Counted from the stretch's first letter, positions 3,427-11,710 are shown. The stretch is 14,380 nt of DNA from Candidatus Omnitrophota bacterium (GCA_021735105.1 JAIPHS010000017.1:1-14380), one strand, 5' to 3'. Notes: generated from the letters alone by a model not told the origin. A program made the numbers and translations.

Positions 3427-5955
3427 ATGTTTAAAAAAATTATTAATTTTTGTTTTAACCGGCCAAAAACAGTAATTTTTATCCTTTTAGTTATTGTAAT
3501 TTTAGCTGTTTTACAATTTCCTCAGATAAAGATTGATACTGATCCGGAAAATATGCTGCCTGCCGATGAGCATGTACGCGTTTTTGATAAACAAGTAAAA
3601 AAAGAGTTTGAATTGTATGATTTTATTGTTTTGGGAGTAACTAATAAAGATAATCTTGAGGGTGTTTTTACAGTTTCTGCTTTAAACAATATTTATCGGC
3701 TGACTAAGGAAATAAAAAAAATCGAAGGTGTGATCAGCCGAGAAGTTATCGCTCCGGCTACCAAAGATAATATCCGCCAAGGCCAGGTGGGAGAAGTTGT
3801 TTTTCAATGGTTGATGAAGGAACCGATTGAAACTAAAGAAGAGGCTTTATTTATTAGAGATGAAGCCCTAGATAATCCTCTTTATCGCGATACTATGGTA
3901 TCAGCTGACGGTAAAGCCATCGCTATTTATATCCCCATTGAAAAAAAGGATCTTAGTTATGAAATTTCTACAAAGATAGAAAAAATTATAAAAAAGATAA
4001 ATGGCCAAGAGAATTATTTTATAACAGGCCTCCCGGTTGCAGAAGATACTTTTGGAAAACAGATGTTTAAGCAGATGGCAATGTCTGCCCCTTTAGCCGG
4101 CTTGATAATATTTTTACTGATGTTATTTTTCTTTAAAAATATTCGTCTTATTATTTCACCGATGATTTTAGCTATAGTTACTGTGATAATAGCGATGGGG
4201 CTTTTAATTGGTTTTGGTTTTTCCGTTCATATCATGAGTTCGATGATTCCGATTTTTTTGATACCGATAGCTGTTTTAGATTCAATTCATATTTTAAGTG
4301 AATTTTTTGATAAATATAGAATAATCGGAGACAAAAAAGAAACTATTTTTGCAGTTATCGATGAGTTGTTTGCTCCGATGTTATTTACCTCATTAACTTC
4401 TGCAGTTGGGTTTTTCTCTTTATCTTTTTCACCGATTCCGCCAGTGCAGATTTTTGGGGTGTTTGTGGCAATTGGGATTTTAGTAGCCTGGTTTTTGACT
4501 CTTGTCTTTATTCCTGCCTATATTTCGCTGATCAGTAATAAATCTTTAGAAAATCTAAAAAATATGTCAAAAGAAGATGTTTATAACCATGGATTTCTTG
4601 ATACAGCCTTGATAAATATTAGAAAATTTTCAATTAATAAAGCTAAATATATAGTTGCGGTAAGTGTTTTAATTATATTTATATCAATTTATGGGATAAG
4701 TAAAATTGAGGTAAACGATAATCCTACCAAGTGGTTTGAAAAAAAACATCCAATTAGAGTAGCAGATAGAGTCTTGAATAGCCACTTTGGCGGGACCTAT
4801 ACCGCTTATCTTGTTTTAGAAAATGAGACTGAAAAATCAGAGTTGTTTAAAAATCCGGAGATGTTAAAGTATTTGGAAAATTTACAGGATTATTTAGTTA
4901 AAGAAACTTTGGTAGGTAAATCTACTTCTTTAGCTGATGTAGTGAAAAAAGTATATTATGAATTGATGGGGGATAAATCTTATAATAAAATTCCCGATAG
5001 CCGCCAGGCTGTAACTCAAACTTTATTTTCTTTTCAAAATTCTCATAAACCAGATGACCTCTGGCATTTTACAACACCTGACTATTCTAAAGTAAATCTA
5101 TGGCTGCAATTACAGAGTGGCGATAATAAAAATATGGAGGAAGTAGTAAAAGCAACAGACAACTATTTCAAAAAGTATAAACCGCCTTTTGAAATAAGTT
5201 ACGATTGGGCCGGCCTTACTTATATAAATTTAGTTTGGCAAAATAAAATGGTTGTAGGGATGCTCAAGAATTTTTTGGCCAGTTTTATTATTGTTTTTTT
5301 TATGATGACCTTTCTTTTTCGCTCACCCTTGAGAGGCTTAATCTCAATGGTACCTCTAACTGTAACTATTTTGTTTATTTACAGCCTATTGGGTTTTATC
5401 GGTAAAAGATATGATATGCCGGTGGCAGTGCTTTCGGCTTTGACTTTAGGATTGTCTATTGATTTTGCAATTCATTTTATTCAACGGGCTCGCGAAATTT
5501 TTGAAAAAGAAGGAAGCTGGCAAAAGATTGCTGCTAAATTATTTGCCGGTCCATCGCGAGCTATAACCAGAAACGCCTTAGTGATTGCGATTGGTTTTTT
5601 ACCTTTGCTTTTTGCACCATTGGTTCCTTATAAAACAGTAGGATTTTTTATGTTCTGTATTATGCTTATATCTAGTATTGCAACCTTAATAATTCTTCCG
5701 GCGGTAATAACTTTGGTGCCTAAAGTTGTATTTGAAGAAAAAAGAATAAAAATGTTTTGTATATGTAAGTATTGTATTATAATCGCGATTGCTGTATCCG
5801 GAGCTTTAATTTACCTATTGCGCGGTTATAATTTAGTTAATTGGGGCCCTACTGCCATAATCAGTATTTTAGTGGTTGCTGTTTTAGCCGGGCTTTGTGC
5901 AAAGATAGCTAAGCATAAAGCTTGTATTAAAGATGGAAAGGAGGCCTTGAGATGA
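3427..5955 (+). CDS. RND superfamily transporter, MMPL type
   Basis: The 842-residue inner-membrane protein has the duplicated RND plan. Each half has one TM helix, a large periplasmic domain (about residues 35-215 and 428-608) and a block of five TM helices. Membrane Asp residues occur at equivalent points, Asp285 in IAVLDSIHIL and Asp679 in LGLSIDFAIHF, where MMPL proteins carry proton-relay charges. The C-terminus is extended by two further hydrophobic segments (about 781-798 and 809-827) beyond the usual twelve. MMPL/HpnN-type proteins move lipids such as hopanoids or mycolate precursors toward the outer envelope. The next gene, LolA-like, overlaps by four bases (ATGA), and the barrel gene follows with another overlap, so the three are surely one transcript. 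Start supported by GAGG at 3417-3420. The substrate is unknown; lipid transport is inferred from family and context. Confidence 0.9.
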   Translation: MFKKIINFCFNRPKTVIFILLVIVILAVLQFPQIKIDTDPENMLPADEHVRVFDKQVKKEFELYDFIVLGVTNKDNLEGVFTVSALNNIYRLTKEIKKIEGVISREVIAPATKDNIRQGQVGEVVFQWLMKEPIETKEEALFIRDEALDNPLYRDTMVSADGKAIAIYIPIEKKDLSYEISTKIEKIIKKINGQENYFITGLPVAEDTFGKQMFKQMAMSAPLAGLIIFLLMLFFFKNIRLIISPMILAIVTVIIAMGLLIGFGFSVHIMSSMIPIFLIPIAVLDSIHILSEFFDKYRIIGDKKETIFAVIDELFAPMLFTSLTSAVGFFSLSFSPIPPVQIFGVFVAIGILVAWFLTLVFIPAYISLISNKSLENLKNMSKEDVYNHGFLDTALINIRKFSINKAKYIVAVSVLIIFISIYGISKIEVNDNPTKWFEKKHPIRVADRVLNSHFGGTYTAYLVLENETEKSELFKNPEMLKYLENLQDYLVKETLVGKSTSLADVVKKVYYELMGDKSYNKIPDSRQAVTQTLFSFQNSHKPDDLWHFTTPDYSKVNLWLQLQSGDNKNMEEVVKATDNYFKKYKPPFEISYDWAGLTYINLVWQNKMVVGMLKNFLASFIIVFFMMTFLFRSPLRGLISMVPLTVTILFIYSLLGFIGKRYDMPVAVLSALTLGLSIDFAIHFIQRAREIFEKEGSWQKIAAKLFAGPSRAITRNALVIAIGFLPLLFAPLVPYKTVGFFMFCIMLISSIATLIILPAVITLVPKVVFEEKRIKMFCICKYCIIIAIAVSGALIYLLRGYNLVNWGPTAIISILVVAVLAGLCAKIAKHKACIKDGKEALR

Positions 5956-6737
5956 GGAAGTTAATAGCTTTGATTATTACAATTAATTTTGTATTTATAA
6001 GTTTATCAACCTATCCGCAAAATGTAGAAGAAATTGTAAAAAAAGCTTACAATGTTGCCTACTATCAAGGTGAAGATGGAAAATCAGAAGTTAGAATAGC
6101 TATTACCGATAGCCAAGGTAGAACTAGAAACAGGGTATTTACAATTTTAAGATTTGATATTGAAGATGGCGGCAAACAAAAGTATTATGTTTATTTTCGC
6201 GAACCAGCCGGTGTCCGAGATATGGTTTATATGGTTTGGAAACATCCTGGCGAAGATGATGATCGTTGGCTGTATTTACCGGCTTTGGATTTAGTGCGCA
6301 GAATTGCTGCTTCAGATAAAAGATCAAGTTTTGTCGGTTCAGATTTTCTTTATGAAGATATTTCCGGTAGGGCTCTTTCTTTAGATAGTCATGAATTGGT
6401 ATCTGAAGATAAAAAACAATATGTAATTCGCAATACACCTAATAATCCAAATTTGGTTGAATTTTCTTATTATGATATTTATATTAACAAAGATAATTTT
6501 GTGCCGACTAAAGCTGAATACTATGATAAGGAAAAAGAACTATTTCGAAAGATAGAGGCATTGGAAGTAAAAAAGGTAGAAGGTTTTATTACAATAGTAA
6601 AGCAAAAAGCTTCGAATTTAGAATCTGGTTCTGAAACGATAGCTGAATTTAACCAAGTAGATTATAATTTAGGTTTGAGTGAAGATGTATTTAGCGAAAG
6701 ATACCTAAGGCGTCCTCCGAGAAGATGGATAAGGTAA
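5952..6737 (+). CDS. LolA-like outer-membrane lipoprotein-sorting protein
   Basis: The 261-residue protein has a signal peptide (about residues 1-22) followed by a periplasmic LolA/LppX-like fold. The family signature is clear at residues 104-140: DRWLYLPALDLVRRIAASD, then KRSSFVGSDFLYEDISGR. Such proteins form a half-barrel with a hydrophobic cavity and are commonly encoded beside MMPL/RND transporters and outer-membrane barrels, whereas true LolA works with LolCDE. Here the start overlaps the RND gene by four bases and the end overlaps the barrel gene by 13 bases, indicating translational coupling. Its likely job is to carry or bind a lipid-like molecule between the pump and the outer membrane; the ligand is not identifiable. 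The C-terminus is unusually basic (RRPPRRWIR). Confidence 0.87.
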   Translation: MRKLIALIITINFVFISLSTYPQNVEEIVKKAYNVAYYQGEDGKSEVRIAITDSQGRTRNRVFTILRFDIEDGGKQKYYVYFREPAGVRDMVYMVWKHPGEDDDRWLYLPALDLVRRIAASDKRSSFVGSDFLYEDISGRALSLDSHELVSEDKKQYVIRNTPNNPNLVEFSYYDIYINKDNFVPTKAEYYDKEKELFRKIEALEVKKVEGFITIVKQKASNLESGSETIAEFNQVDYNLGLSEDVFSERYLRRPPRRWIR

Positions 6738-8023
6738 AAAAAATATTTTTTCTATTACTTTTTTTAATTTCTTTAAATAATTCTGCTTACCCTGCTTTTC
6801 GATTAGGCAAAAACGGCCCTCGGATTGGAGGGTTTTTTGAAGCCGCTTTTGGTTATAAGTTTGGCCAGGATCAAACCAAAAGAGATGATTTTAATCTAGC
6901 CGAGCAGCGACTCCAGTTTGAAACTGTTTTGTATCCAAACCAGCCGCAATTTTTATATGATTGGCGGGCGGCAATTAATTTTCGTGGCGATTTTATAGTT
7001 GATGAATATTTTGGCGGAAAAACGGATTTTGAATTAAGACAGTTAAACTTAGCTGCAGCTCCTTTTCAGAACATAGATATTAAATTAGGGAAGCAGGTTT
7101 TAACGTGGGGTACGGGAGATTTAATTTTTTTAAATGATCTTTTTCCCAAGGATTATATATCTTTTTATATTGGCAGAGATTTAGAACACCTAAAACGGCC
7201 ATCTGATGCAGTGAAAATTTCATATTATCAGGATTTATTTAATCTAGATTTTGTAATCATACCTGATTTTGAACCAAATAAAATGCCTAAAGGCGAAAGG
7301 CTTTCTTTTTTTGATTCTCTGGAAGGAGGAATTGCCGGTAGGAACTCAGATAGATTTTTAAAAGAACCGGCCAACCAGCCTAATAATTCAGAAGTTGCTC
7401 TTCGGCTTTATAAAAACATTAAGCGGTATGAAGTTGCTTTGTATGGTTTTAGAGGTTTCTATAAATCACCACGGGGGTACTTAGATGAAGCAGCTCACAA
7501 ATTATTTTACCCACGCCTAGATGCTTACGGAGCAAGTATTAGAGGGCCAGCTGCGGGTGGAATAGCGAATTTTGAATTTGCTTATTACAATTCCCGTCAA
7601 GATTCTAATGGGGACAATCGATTGATTGAAAATTCAAGCACAAAATATTTAATTGGATACAAAAGAGATTTAGGTAATGATTTAACTGTAGGGGCCCAAT
7701 ATTTGTTTGAACATACCCTGGATTATGATAATTACCGGAGATCTTTGCTTCCCGGTGATTTTCGTTGGGATAAAAATCATCATTTATTAACCTTTCAGGT
7801 TACCAAATTATTTAAAAATCAAACAGTGAAAGTAAATTTATTTACTTTTTACTCGCCTTCTGCAGAGGATTGTTGTTTGCGTCCAAGTTTAGCTTATGAT
7901 TTTACCGATTCCTTGAAAATTACAGTGGGAGCTAATCTGATTTGGGGTAGAGATGATCATACTGAATTTGGACAATTCGAACATAATAAGAATATATATT
8001 TGAGAGCCAGGTATAGTTTTTGA
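6725..8023 (+). CDS. Outer-membrane beta-barrel protein, DUF1302-like
   Basis: The 432-residue protein has a signal peptide (FFLLLFLISLNNSAYPA), then GFFEAAFGYKFGQ and regular alternating beta strands. A landmark segment, KLGKQVLTWGTGD (residues about 121-133) followed by LNDLFPKDY, is typical of DUF1302/alginate-export-like barrels found beside MMPL and LolA-like genes. It ends RARYSF, with the terminal aromatic residue expected for recognition by the Bam machinery. The start codon lies inside the preceding gene (13-base overlap) with only a weak GAGAAG upstream, so translation is probably coupled. By position it would be the outer-membrane component of the envelope system. Transport or docking function is inferred. 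Confidence 0.85.
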   Translation: MDKVKKIFFLLLFLISLNNSAYPAFRLGKNGPRIGGFFEAAFGYKFGQDQTKRDDFNLAEQRLQFETVLYPNQPQFLYDWRAAINFRGDFIVDEYFGGKTDFELRQLNLAAAPFQNIDIKLGKQVLTWGTGDLIFLNDLFPKDYISFYIGRDLEHLKRPSDAVKISYYQDLFNLDFVIIPDFEPNKMPKGERLSFFDSLEGGIAGRNSDRFLKEPANQPNNSEVALRLYKNIKRYEVALYGFRGFYKSPRGYLDEAAHKLFYPRLDAYGASIRGPAAGGIANFEFAYYNSRQDSNGDNRLIENSSTKYLIGYKRDLGNDLTVGAQYLFEHTLDYDNYRRSLLPGDFRWDKNHHLLTFQVTKLFKNQTVKVNLFTFYSPSAEDCCLRPSLAYDFTDSLKITVGANLIWGRDDHTEFGQFEHNKNIYLRARYSF

Positions 8024-8026
8024 AAT

Positions 8027-8078
8027 AGTCCTAAGTTCTAAGTCTCTGCCTGCCGGCAGGCAGGCAAAGTCCTAAGTC
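8027..8078. repeat. Intergenic repeat with TGCCTGCCGGCAGGCA palindrome
   Basis: A perfect 16-base palindrome TGCCTGCCGGCAGGCA (8047-8062), extended by another GGCA, is bracketed by direct repeats AGTCCTAAGT (8027-8036 and 8068-8077), with a variant AGTTCTAAGT between them (8034-8043). It is very GC-rich for this genome. Palindromes of this kind are scattered between genes in several uncultured bacterial groups. As RNA it would form a strong hairpin between the barrel gene and the DUF2892-type gene and could damp read-through, but no T-run follows. Confidence 0.6.
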
Positions 8079-8092
8079 AAAAGGAGGTAATG

Positions 8093-8305
8093 ATGAAGAA
8101 GATGTATATGGAAAAATGGATAAGAATAATTGCCGGAAGTATTGTTTTAATCTCACTCATTTTAGGATTATTTGTAAATAAGTGGTGGCTTTTGTTTAAT
8201 TTACTTGTAGGCCTAAACTTAATACAATCTGCCTTAACTGAATTTTGCCCAGCTGAGATTTTTCTTACGAAATTAGGGGTTAAAAAAGAAAAAAATTTGA
8301 AATAA
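8093..8305 (+). CDS. DUF2892-type (YgaP-like transmembrane domain) small membrane protein
   Basis: The roughly 70-residue protein has two TM helices, WIRIIAGSIVLISLILGLFV and WWLLFNLLVGLNLIQSALT, followed by the family ending FCPAEIFLTKLGVKK with its Cys-Pro. This domain occurs alone or fused to rhodanese domains as in YgaP; its function is poorly known. Two ATGs are adjacent (8090 and 8093). GGAGG at 8083-8087 is two bases from the first and five from the second, so 8093 is the better start. It follows the barrel gene after a palindromic repeat and could belong to the same transcript, or be independently expressed. Confidence 0.8.
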   Translation: MKKMYMEKWIRIIAGSIVLISLILGLFVNKWWLLFNLLVGLNLIQSALTEFCPAEIFLTKLGVKKEKNLK

Positions 8306-8321
8306 AGTTATTAAATTAATC

Positions 8322-8349
8322 TTGTTCTTGTGCTTTATTTTGTTAAAAT
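8322..8349 (+). promoter_or_regulatory. Weak promoter candidate ahead of the PNPOx-like gene
   Basis: TTGTTC (8322-8327) and TAAAAT (8344-8349) are 16 bases apart. The -10 is good, but the -35 matches only its first three positions. Transcription would start about 18 bases before the ATG at 8374. Confidence 0.3.
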
Positions 8350-8373
8350 CTTTGAGAAGGCTTAATTATAATT

Positions 8374-8850
8374 ATGAAAGAAATTCCTGACAATGTAATT
8401 CAATTATTAAAAGAGCGCGGCTATGTTATCGTATCTACTCTAGATAGAAGCGGAGGTATCCATTGTTCTGCTAAGGGAGTAGTTGATATAAAAGAAGAAG
8501 GCCGTATTTACTTAATAGATCTTTACAAACAAAGTACCTATAATAATTTAAAAAGAAATCCCACAATTAGCATTACTGCAATCGATGAGCATCAGTTTAT
8601 TGGATTTACCTTGAAGGGAAAAACAAATATTGTAAAAAGGGATAAAATAAAGAATAAATTAATAAAACAATGGGAGCAAAAAATAGTTGAAAGAATATCA
8701 AAACGGGTTATTAAAAACGTTAAAAAAGATAGAGGTTCAACTAAACATCCTGAATCTAGGTTTCCTCAGCCTGAGTATTTAATTGAAATGGAAGTAGATC
8801 AAATTATTGACTTAACTCCCACCCACCTTAAAGGGTCAGTTTTAAATTGA
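8374..8850 (+). CDS. Pyridoxamine 5'-phosphate oxidase-like (FMN-binding split barrel) protein
   Basis: The 158-residue protein starts MKEIPDNVIQLLKERGYVIVSTLDRSGGIHCSAKGVVDI, the usual opening of small PNPOx-like flavin proteins: a helix, a beta strand ending in a T-x-D turn, then the next strand. IYLIDLYKQSTYNNLKRNPTISITAID (about residues 49-75) matches the stretch where FMN phosphate and partner-subunit contacts lie. The C-terminal half is long and basic. Members may bind FMN, F420 or haem and act as reductases, but many are uncharacterised, and the substrate cannot be told here. The ribosome-binding site AGAAGG (8355-8360) is rather far, 13 bases, from the start. Its stop overlaps the next start by one base (TGATG), so it is coupled to the CNNM-type gene. 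Confidence 0.8.
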   Translation: MKEIPDNVIQLLKERGYVIVSTLDRSGGIHCSAKGVVDIKEEGRIYLIDLYKQSTYNNLKRNPTISITAIDEHQFIGFTLKGKTNIVKRDKIKNKLIKQWEQKIVERISKRVIKNVKKDRGSTKHPESRFPQPEYLIEMEVDQIIDLTPTHLKGSVLN

Positions 8851-10091
8851 TGGGATATAATATTCTAATTATCATTATATTACTGGGCTTTTCTGCTTTT
8901 TTTTCTGCTTCAGAAACCGCAATTTTTTCTTTAAGTAAGTTAACTTTAAGAAATTTAAAACAAAGATATAAACGAGCCCAAACTATAAAAAAATTATTAC
9001 AAAAACCGACTCGGCTCCTTTCAGCTATTGTCTTTGGTAATCTTTTATTTAATATTGGGATTTCATCTTTATCTACCGCAATTTTTGTAAAAACTTACGG
9101 CCCAAAAGGGTTAATATTTGCAATTATATTTAGTGGTTTAATTATACTTTTTTTAGGTGAAATTTTTCCTAAAATATTTGCAATCTATGCGGCTAAAGAA
9201 TTTTCTCTGGTAGCTTCTTCAGTATTAAATATCTTTTCTAAAATATTTTTCCCCTTAATAGTTGTTGTTGAGAAAGTAGTGAATTATTTTTCTAACCTTT
9301 TAATAAAAATTCCCCAAAAAAATAATGTTAGCGGGCAGGAGTTTAGAACCGCTTTATTGCTAAGCAAAAAAGGCGGCCATATATCTCAACAAGAAGAAGA
9401 GATGATTTCATATGTATTGGAGTTTAAAGAAACTAGCGCCGGAGAGATTCTAACTGCTAGGATTGATATAAAGGGTATAGAGATTGATTCTTCTCAAGAA
9501 GAGGTTTTAGCTTTATTGCGCAAGGCAAAGCATTCAAAACTGCCGGTGTATCAGGAGTCTTTAGATAATATTAAAGGAGTAATTTATGCAAAAGATATAT
9601 TTCTTAATCCTAAAGAAAACTGGATTAATTTTTTAAAAGAACCCATTTTTATTCCGGAAAGCAAAAAAATTGATGATATTTTAAAATTATTTTTAAAAGA
9701 AAAAACTACTATTGCTATTGTACTTGATGAATATGGCGGAACCGAAGGAATGATTACTTTAGAAGATGTGGTTGAGGAGATATTTGGAGAAATTTATGAT
9801 GAGTTTGAAACTGTCCAAGAACCGGTAACCAAGATTAGTAAAAATAGTTGGCGCATTTATGGTAAGACTCCAATAAAGACAGTTAATATTGAACTAGATT
9901 TAGAAATTCCGGAAGAAGAAGATACTATTGCTGGATTTTTATTAGAAAAAGCTGAAAAAATACCTAAATCAGGTGAGATTTTTAGATTCAATATTCCCAA
10001 AAGCCCTACCGGCCGGCCGGAAAAGATAGAGTTTAAAATTGAAAGGGCAACTGTGAGGCGAATTGTAACTGTAATTATATCCGTTAAATAA
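8850..10091 (+). CDS. CNNM/CorC-HlyC family protein with DUF21, CBS pair and CorC_HlyC domains
   Basis: This is a 413-residue full-length member of the CNNM-like family. Residues about 1-165 form the membrane DUF21/CNNM domain, with the diagnostic FFSASETAIFSLS near residues 17-29 and GEIFPKI near 105-111. A CBS pair follows (about 180-305), including LPVYQESLDNIKGVIYAKD and DEYGGTEGMITLEDVVEEI. The C-terminal CorC_HlyC domain (about 315-400) contains DTIAGFLLEKAEKIPKSGE. Relatives are implicated in magnesium or cobalt transport or resistance, often as sodium-magnesium exchangers. The ATG at 8850 overlaps the previous stop; a TTG three bases earlier is less likely. The paralogue starts one base after this stop, so the pair may form a heteromer. 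Confidence 0.92.
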   Translation: MGYNILIIIILLGFSAFFSASETAIFSLSKLTLRNLKQRYKRAQTIKKLLQKPTRLLSAIVFGNLLFNIGISSLSTAIFVKTYGPKGLIFAIIFSGLIILFLGEIFPKIFAIYAAKEFSLVASSVLNIFSKIFFPLIVVVEKVVNYFSNLLIKIPQKNNVSGQEFRTALLLSKKGGHISQQEEEMISYVLEFKETSAGEILTARIDIKGIEIDSSQEEVLALLRKAKHSKLPVYQESLDNIKGVIYAKDIFLNPKENWINFLKEPIFIPESKKIDDILKLFLKEKTTIAIVLDEYGGTEGMITLEDVVEEIFGEIYDEFETVQEPVTKISKNSWRIYGKTPIKTVNIELDLEIPEEEDTIAGFLLEKAEKIPKSGEIFRFNIPKSPTGRPEKIEFKIERATVRRIVTVIISVK

Positions 10092-10092
10092 A

Positions 10093-11052
10093 ATGATTTA
10101 CCTATATATATTAACTTCTCTTATATTTTTTGTTTTATCTGGATTTTTTTCTGCTTCAGAAATAGGGTTTATTTCTTCGAGCAGGATTAGCTTACAGCAT
10201 AAGAAAGAAAGAAAACAGAAAGGCGCCAGCCGGGCTTATGATTATTTGCTGCAGCCGGATAAATTATTAACTACTATTCTTATTGGTGTTAATTTATCAA
10301 ATATTTTAAGTGCAAGTTTTCTTACCTTTATACTAATAACTCTAGGTGTAGGAAAAAGTAATATTTGGACAACTCTTCTTTTTACTCCACTTGTTGTGGT
10401 TTTTGCTGATCTTGTGCCTAAAAACGTAGGAAGAATCTATAAGGAAGATTTTAGCTGTAAAACAGTAGGGCTGATAAGGTTTTTTGAAATTTTATTTTAT
10501 CCTTTGGTAAAATTGACCATAGGTATTAATTTTTTATTCAAAAAAGTTTTTCTAAAAGGAAGAAAAAAAACTTCTTTTTTTGTAACTAAAGAAGAGATTA
10601 GGCTTTTAGCCGAACAAATTCAAAAAGAAGGCCAAATTGATTTTGGAGAAAGAAAGGCCATCGAAGAAGTTTTTGAGTTTAGAGAAAATAAAGTAAAAGA
10701 TTTTTGCCTGCCTCGGAGGAAAATAGTTGGTTTTGATTATACTGATTCAAATAAATATCTATTAGAAAAGATAAAACAATATAAGTTTGACCGCTATCCG
10801 GTATATCGAAATAAAAAAATTATCGGTTATTTAAATGTTTATGACCTATTCTATAATCCCGATCAAAATTGGCGAGAATTAATTCGGCCGATTACAAAAA
10901 TAGGGGTTAGCCAACGGCTTTATCAAGCATTTTCAACTCTACAAAAGAAAAAAGAAAATATTGCTTTGGTTATAAAAGGGAATAAAATTTATGGAATGAT
11001 TACCCTCGAAGATCTGACCCGCGAAATACTTACCTCAATCGTCAAATTCTAA
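10093..11052 (+). CDS. CNNM/CorC-family protein lacking the C-terminal CorC_HlyC domain
   Basis: The 319-residue paralogue of the preceding gene has the DUF21/CNNM membrane domain (FFSASEIGFISSSRISLQ near residue 18; ADLVPKNVGRIYKEDF near 109-124). A diverged CBS pair follows, ending NKIYGMITLEDLTREIL. Unlike its neighbour it stops directly after the CBS pair, with no CorC_HlyC domain, and the DEYGGT motif in front of the second CBS is replaced by a divergent sequence. The stop is clean and there is no sign of a frameshift, so this looks like a true short form. It begins one base after the upstream stop and must be co-expressed. Two-gene CNNM operons with a long and a short partner are common. 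It converges with the PIN-domain gene. Confidence 0.88.
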   Translation: MIYLYILTSLIFFVLSGFFSASEIGFISSSRISLQHKKERKQKGASRAYDYLLQPDKLLTTILIGVNLSNILSASFLTFILITLGVGKSNIWTTLLFTPLVVVFADLVPKNVGRIYKEDFSCKTVGLIRFFEILFYPLVKLTIGINFLFKKVFLKGRKKTSFFVTKEEIRLLAEQIQKEGQIDFGERKAIEEVFEFRENKVKDFCLPRRKIVGFDYTDSNKYLLEKIKQYKFDRYPVYRNKKIIGYLNVYDLFYNPDQNWRELIRPITKIGVSQRLYQAFSTLQKKKENIALVIKGNKIYGMITLEDLTREILTSIVKF

Positions 11053-11079
11053 TTCAGTTTATGTGCTTGGTATCTAAGT

Positions 11080-11100
11080 AAAAAAAACCAATACTGGCTT
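11080..11100 (-). terminator. Rho-independent terminator of the PIN-domain gene
   Basis: Read on the minus strand, AAGCCA, loop GTAT and TGGTTT form a six-pair stem (one G-T pair) that runs into a stretch of Ts (the A run 11080-11087 on the plus strand). It begins 12 bases beyond the minus-strand stop codon. The stem is short, so strength may be modest. No corresponding plus-strand terminator for the CNNM pair was found in this 60-base convergent gap. Confidence 0.5.
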
Positions 11101-11112
11101 GCATTATTTTTG

Positions 11113-11703
11113 TTAACTGCGGGGGTTGAATATTAATGATTTGAGTTCTTCGGCCGATAAACAAATAATGCCTAATTTTTGAGCCCATTTTATTAATCCT
11201 TTATCTGAAGTAGCAAGATAAGCTTCTAGTTCTTTGGCGACAAGGATTAAGTCAAAATCTTCTTTACTGTCTAAAATTCCTTCCCGAAGCGCAATTCGAT
11301 ATTCTTGCCGAGCAGATTGAATAAGTTCCTGAGCAGCTTCGCGATTGTCTTCTTTTTTAAGGCCCTGTCGGGTATATTTTTCAGTGATTCTTAAGCCTTT
11401 GTTAATGCGAGCCCGGGTTTCATCGATAAATTCATAAAAAAGAAGAGCGGGAATTGAATCTTGGTATGAGGCCGGGCTCTTTTTTTTAATCAAGATATCT
11501 TTATCGGCAGGCAGTTCTTTGGTGAATTTTATTAATTCTTGATAGACTGAAGGAGGAATATAACAGCTAAGGTTGTTTTTGGTTTTGATAATTTTGATAA
11601 AGCCTACCAATGCTTCACGCGGACTTTTACCAAAAAACTGCCTCGAGTCAGGATTAACGAAAATGCTGGTATCCAGTACAATTTTTGTATTTTGTTTATT
11701 CAT
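11113..11703 (-). CDS. RNA ligase partner protein, PIN domain
   Basis: The 196-residue protein opens IVLDTSIFVNPDSRQFFGKSPREAL, the hallmark start of the 'RNA ligase partner' PIN family known mainly from archaea and a few bacteria. Putative metal-binding acids are Asp11, Glu56 (VYQELIKF), Asp149/Asp151 (EDFDLILVA) and Asp167 (ATSDKGL), the usual PIN nuclease set. The family-typical INKGLRI segment lies at about residues 100-106. In other genomes this gene sits beside an ATP-dependent RNA ligase of the archaeal Rnl3 type; no ligase gene is in this window. Probable role: RNA end processing or cleavage, inferred. No Shine-Dalgarno precedes the ATG, and a predicted promoter would place the transcript start almost at the start codon. 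Confidence 0.87.
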   Translation of the reverse strand: MNKQNTKIVLDTSIFVNPDSRQFFGKSPREALVGFIKIIKTKNNLSCYIPPSVYQELIKFTKELPADKDILIKKKSPASYQDSIPALLFYEFIDETRARINKGLRITEKYTRQGLKKEDNREAAQELIQSARQEYRIALREGILDSKEDFDLILVAKELEAYLATSDKGLIKWAQKLGIICLSAEELKSLIFNPRS

Positions 11704-11710
11704 GATAATT

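Noticed and set aside
6139..6438. Minus-strand open frame of 99 codons
   Set aside because: It lies wholly inside the LolA-like gene, has no ribosome-binding site, and encodes no recognisable domain.
8300..8340. AAATAAAG/CTTTATTT inverted repeat as a terminator after the DUF2892-type gene
   Set aside because: Only A-T-rich pairing with a 25-base loop and no clear T-run; expected by chance in this composition.
10009..10020. CCGGCCGGCCGG palindrome
   Set aside because: It is striking in AT-rich DNA but lies in frame within the CorC_HlyC domain (TGRPEK) and is explained by coding.
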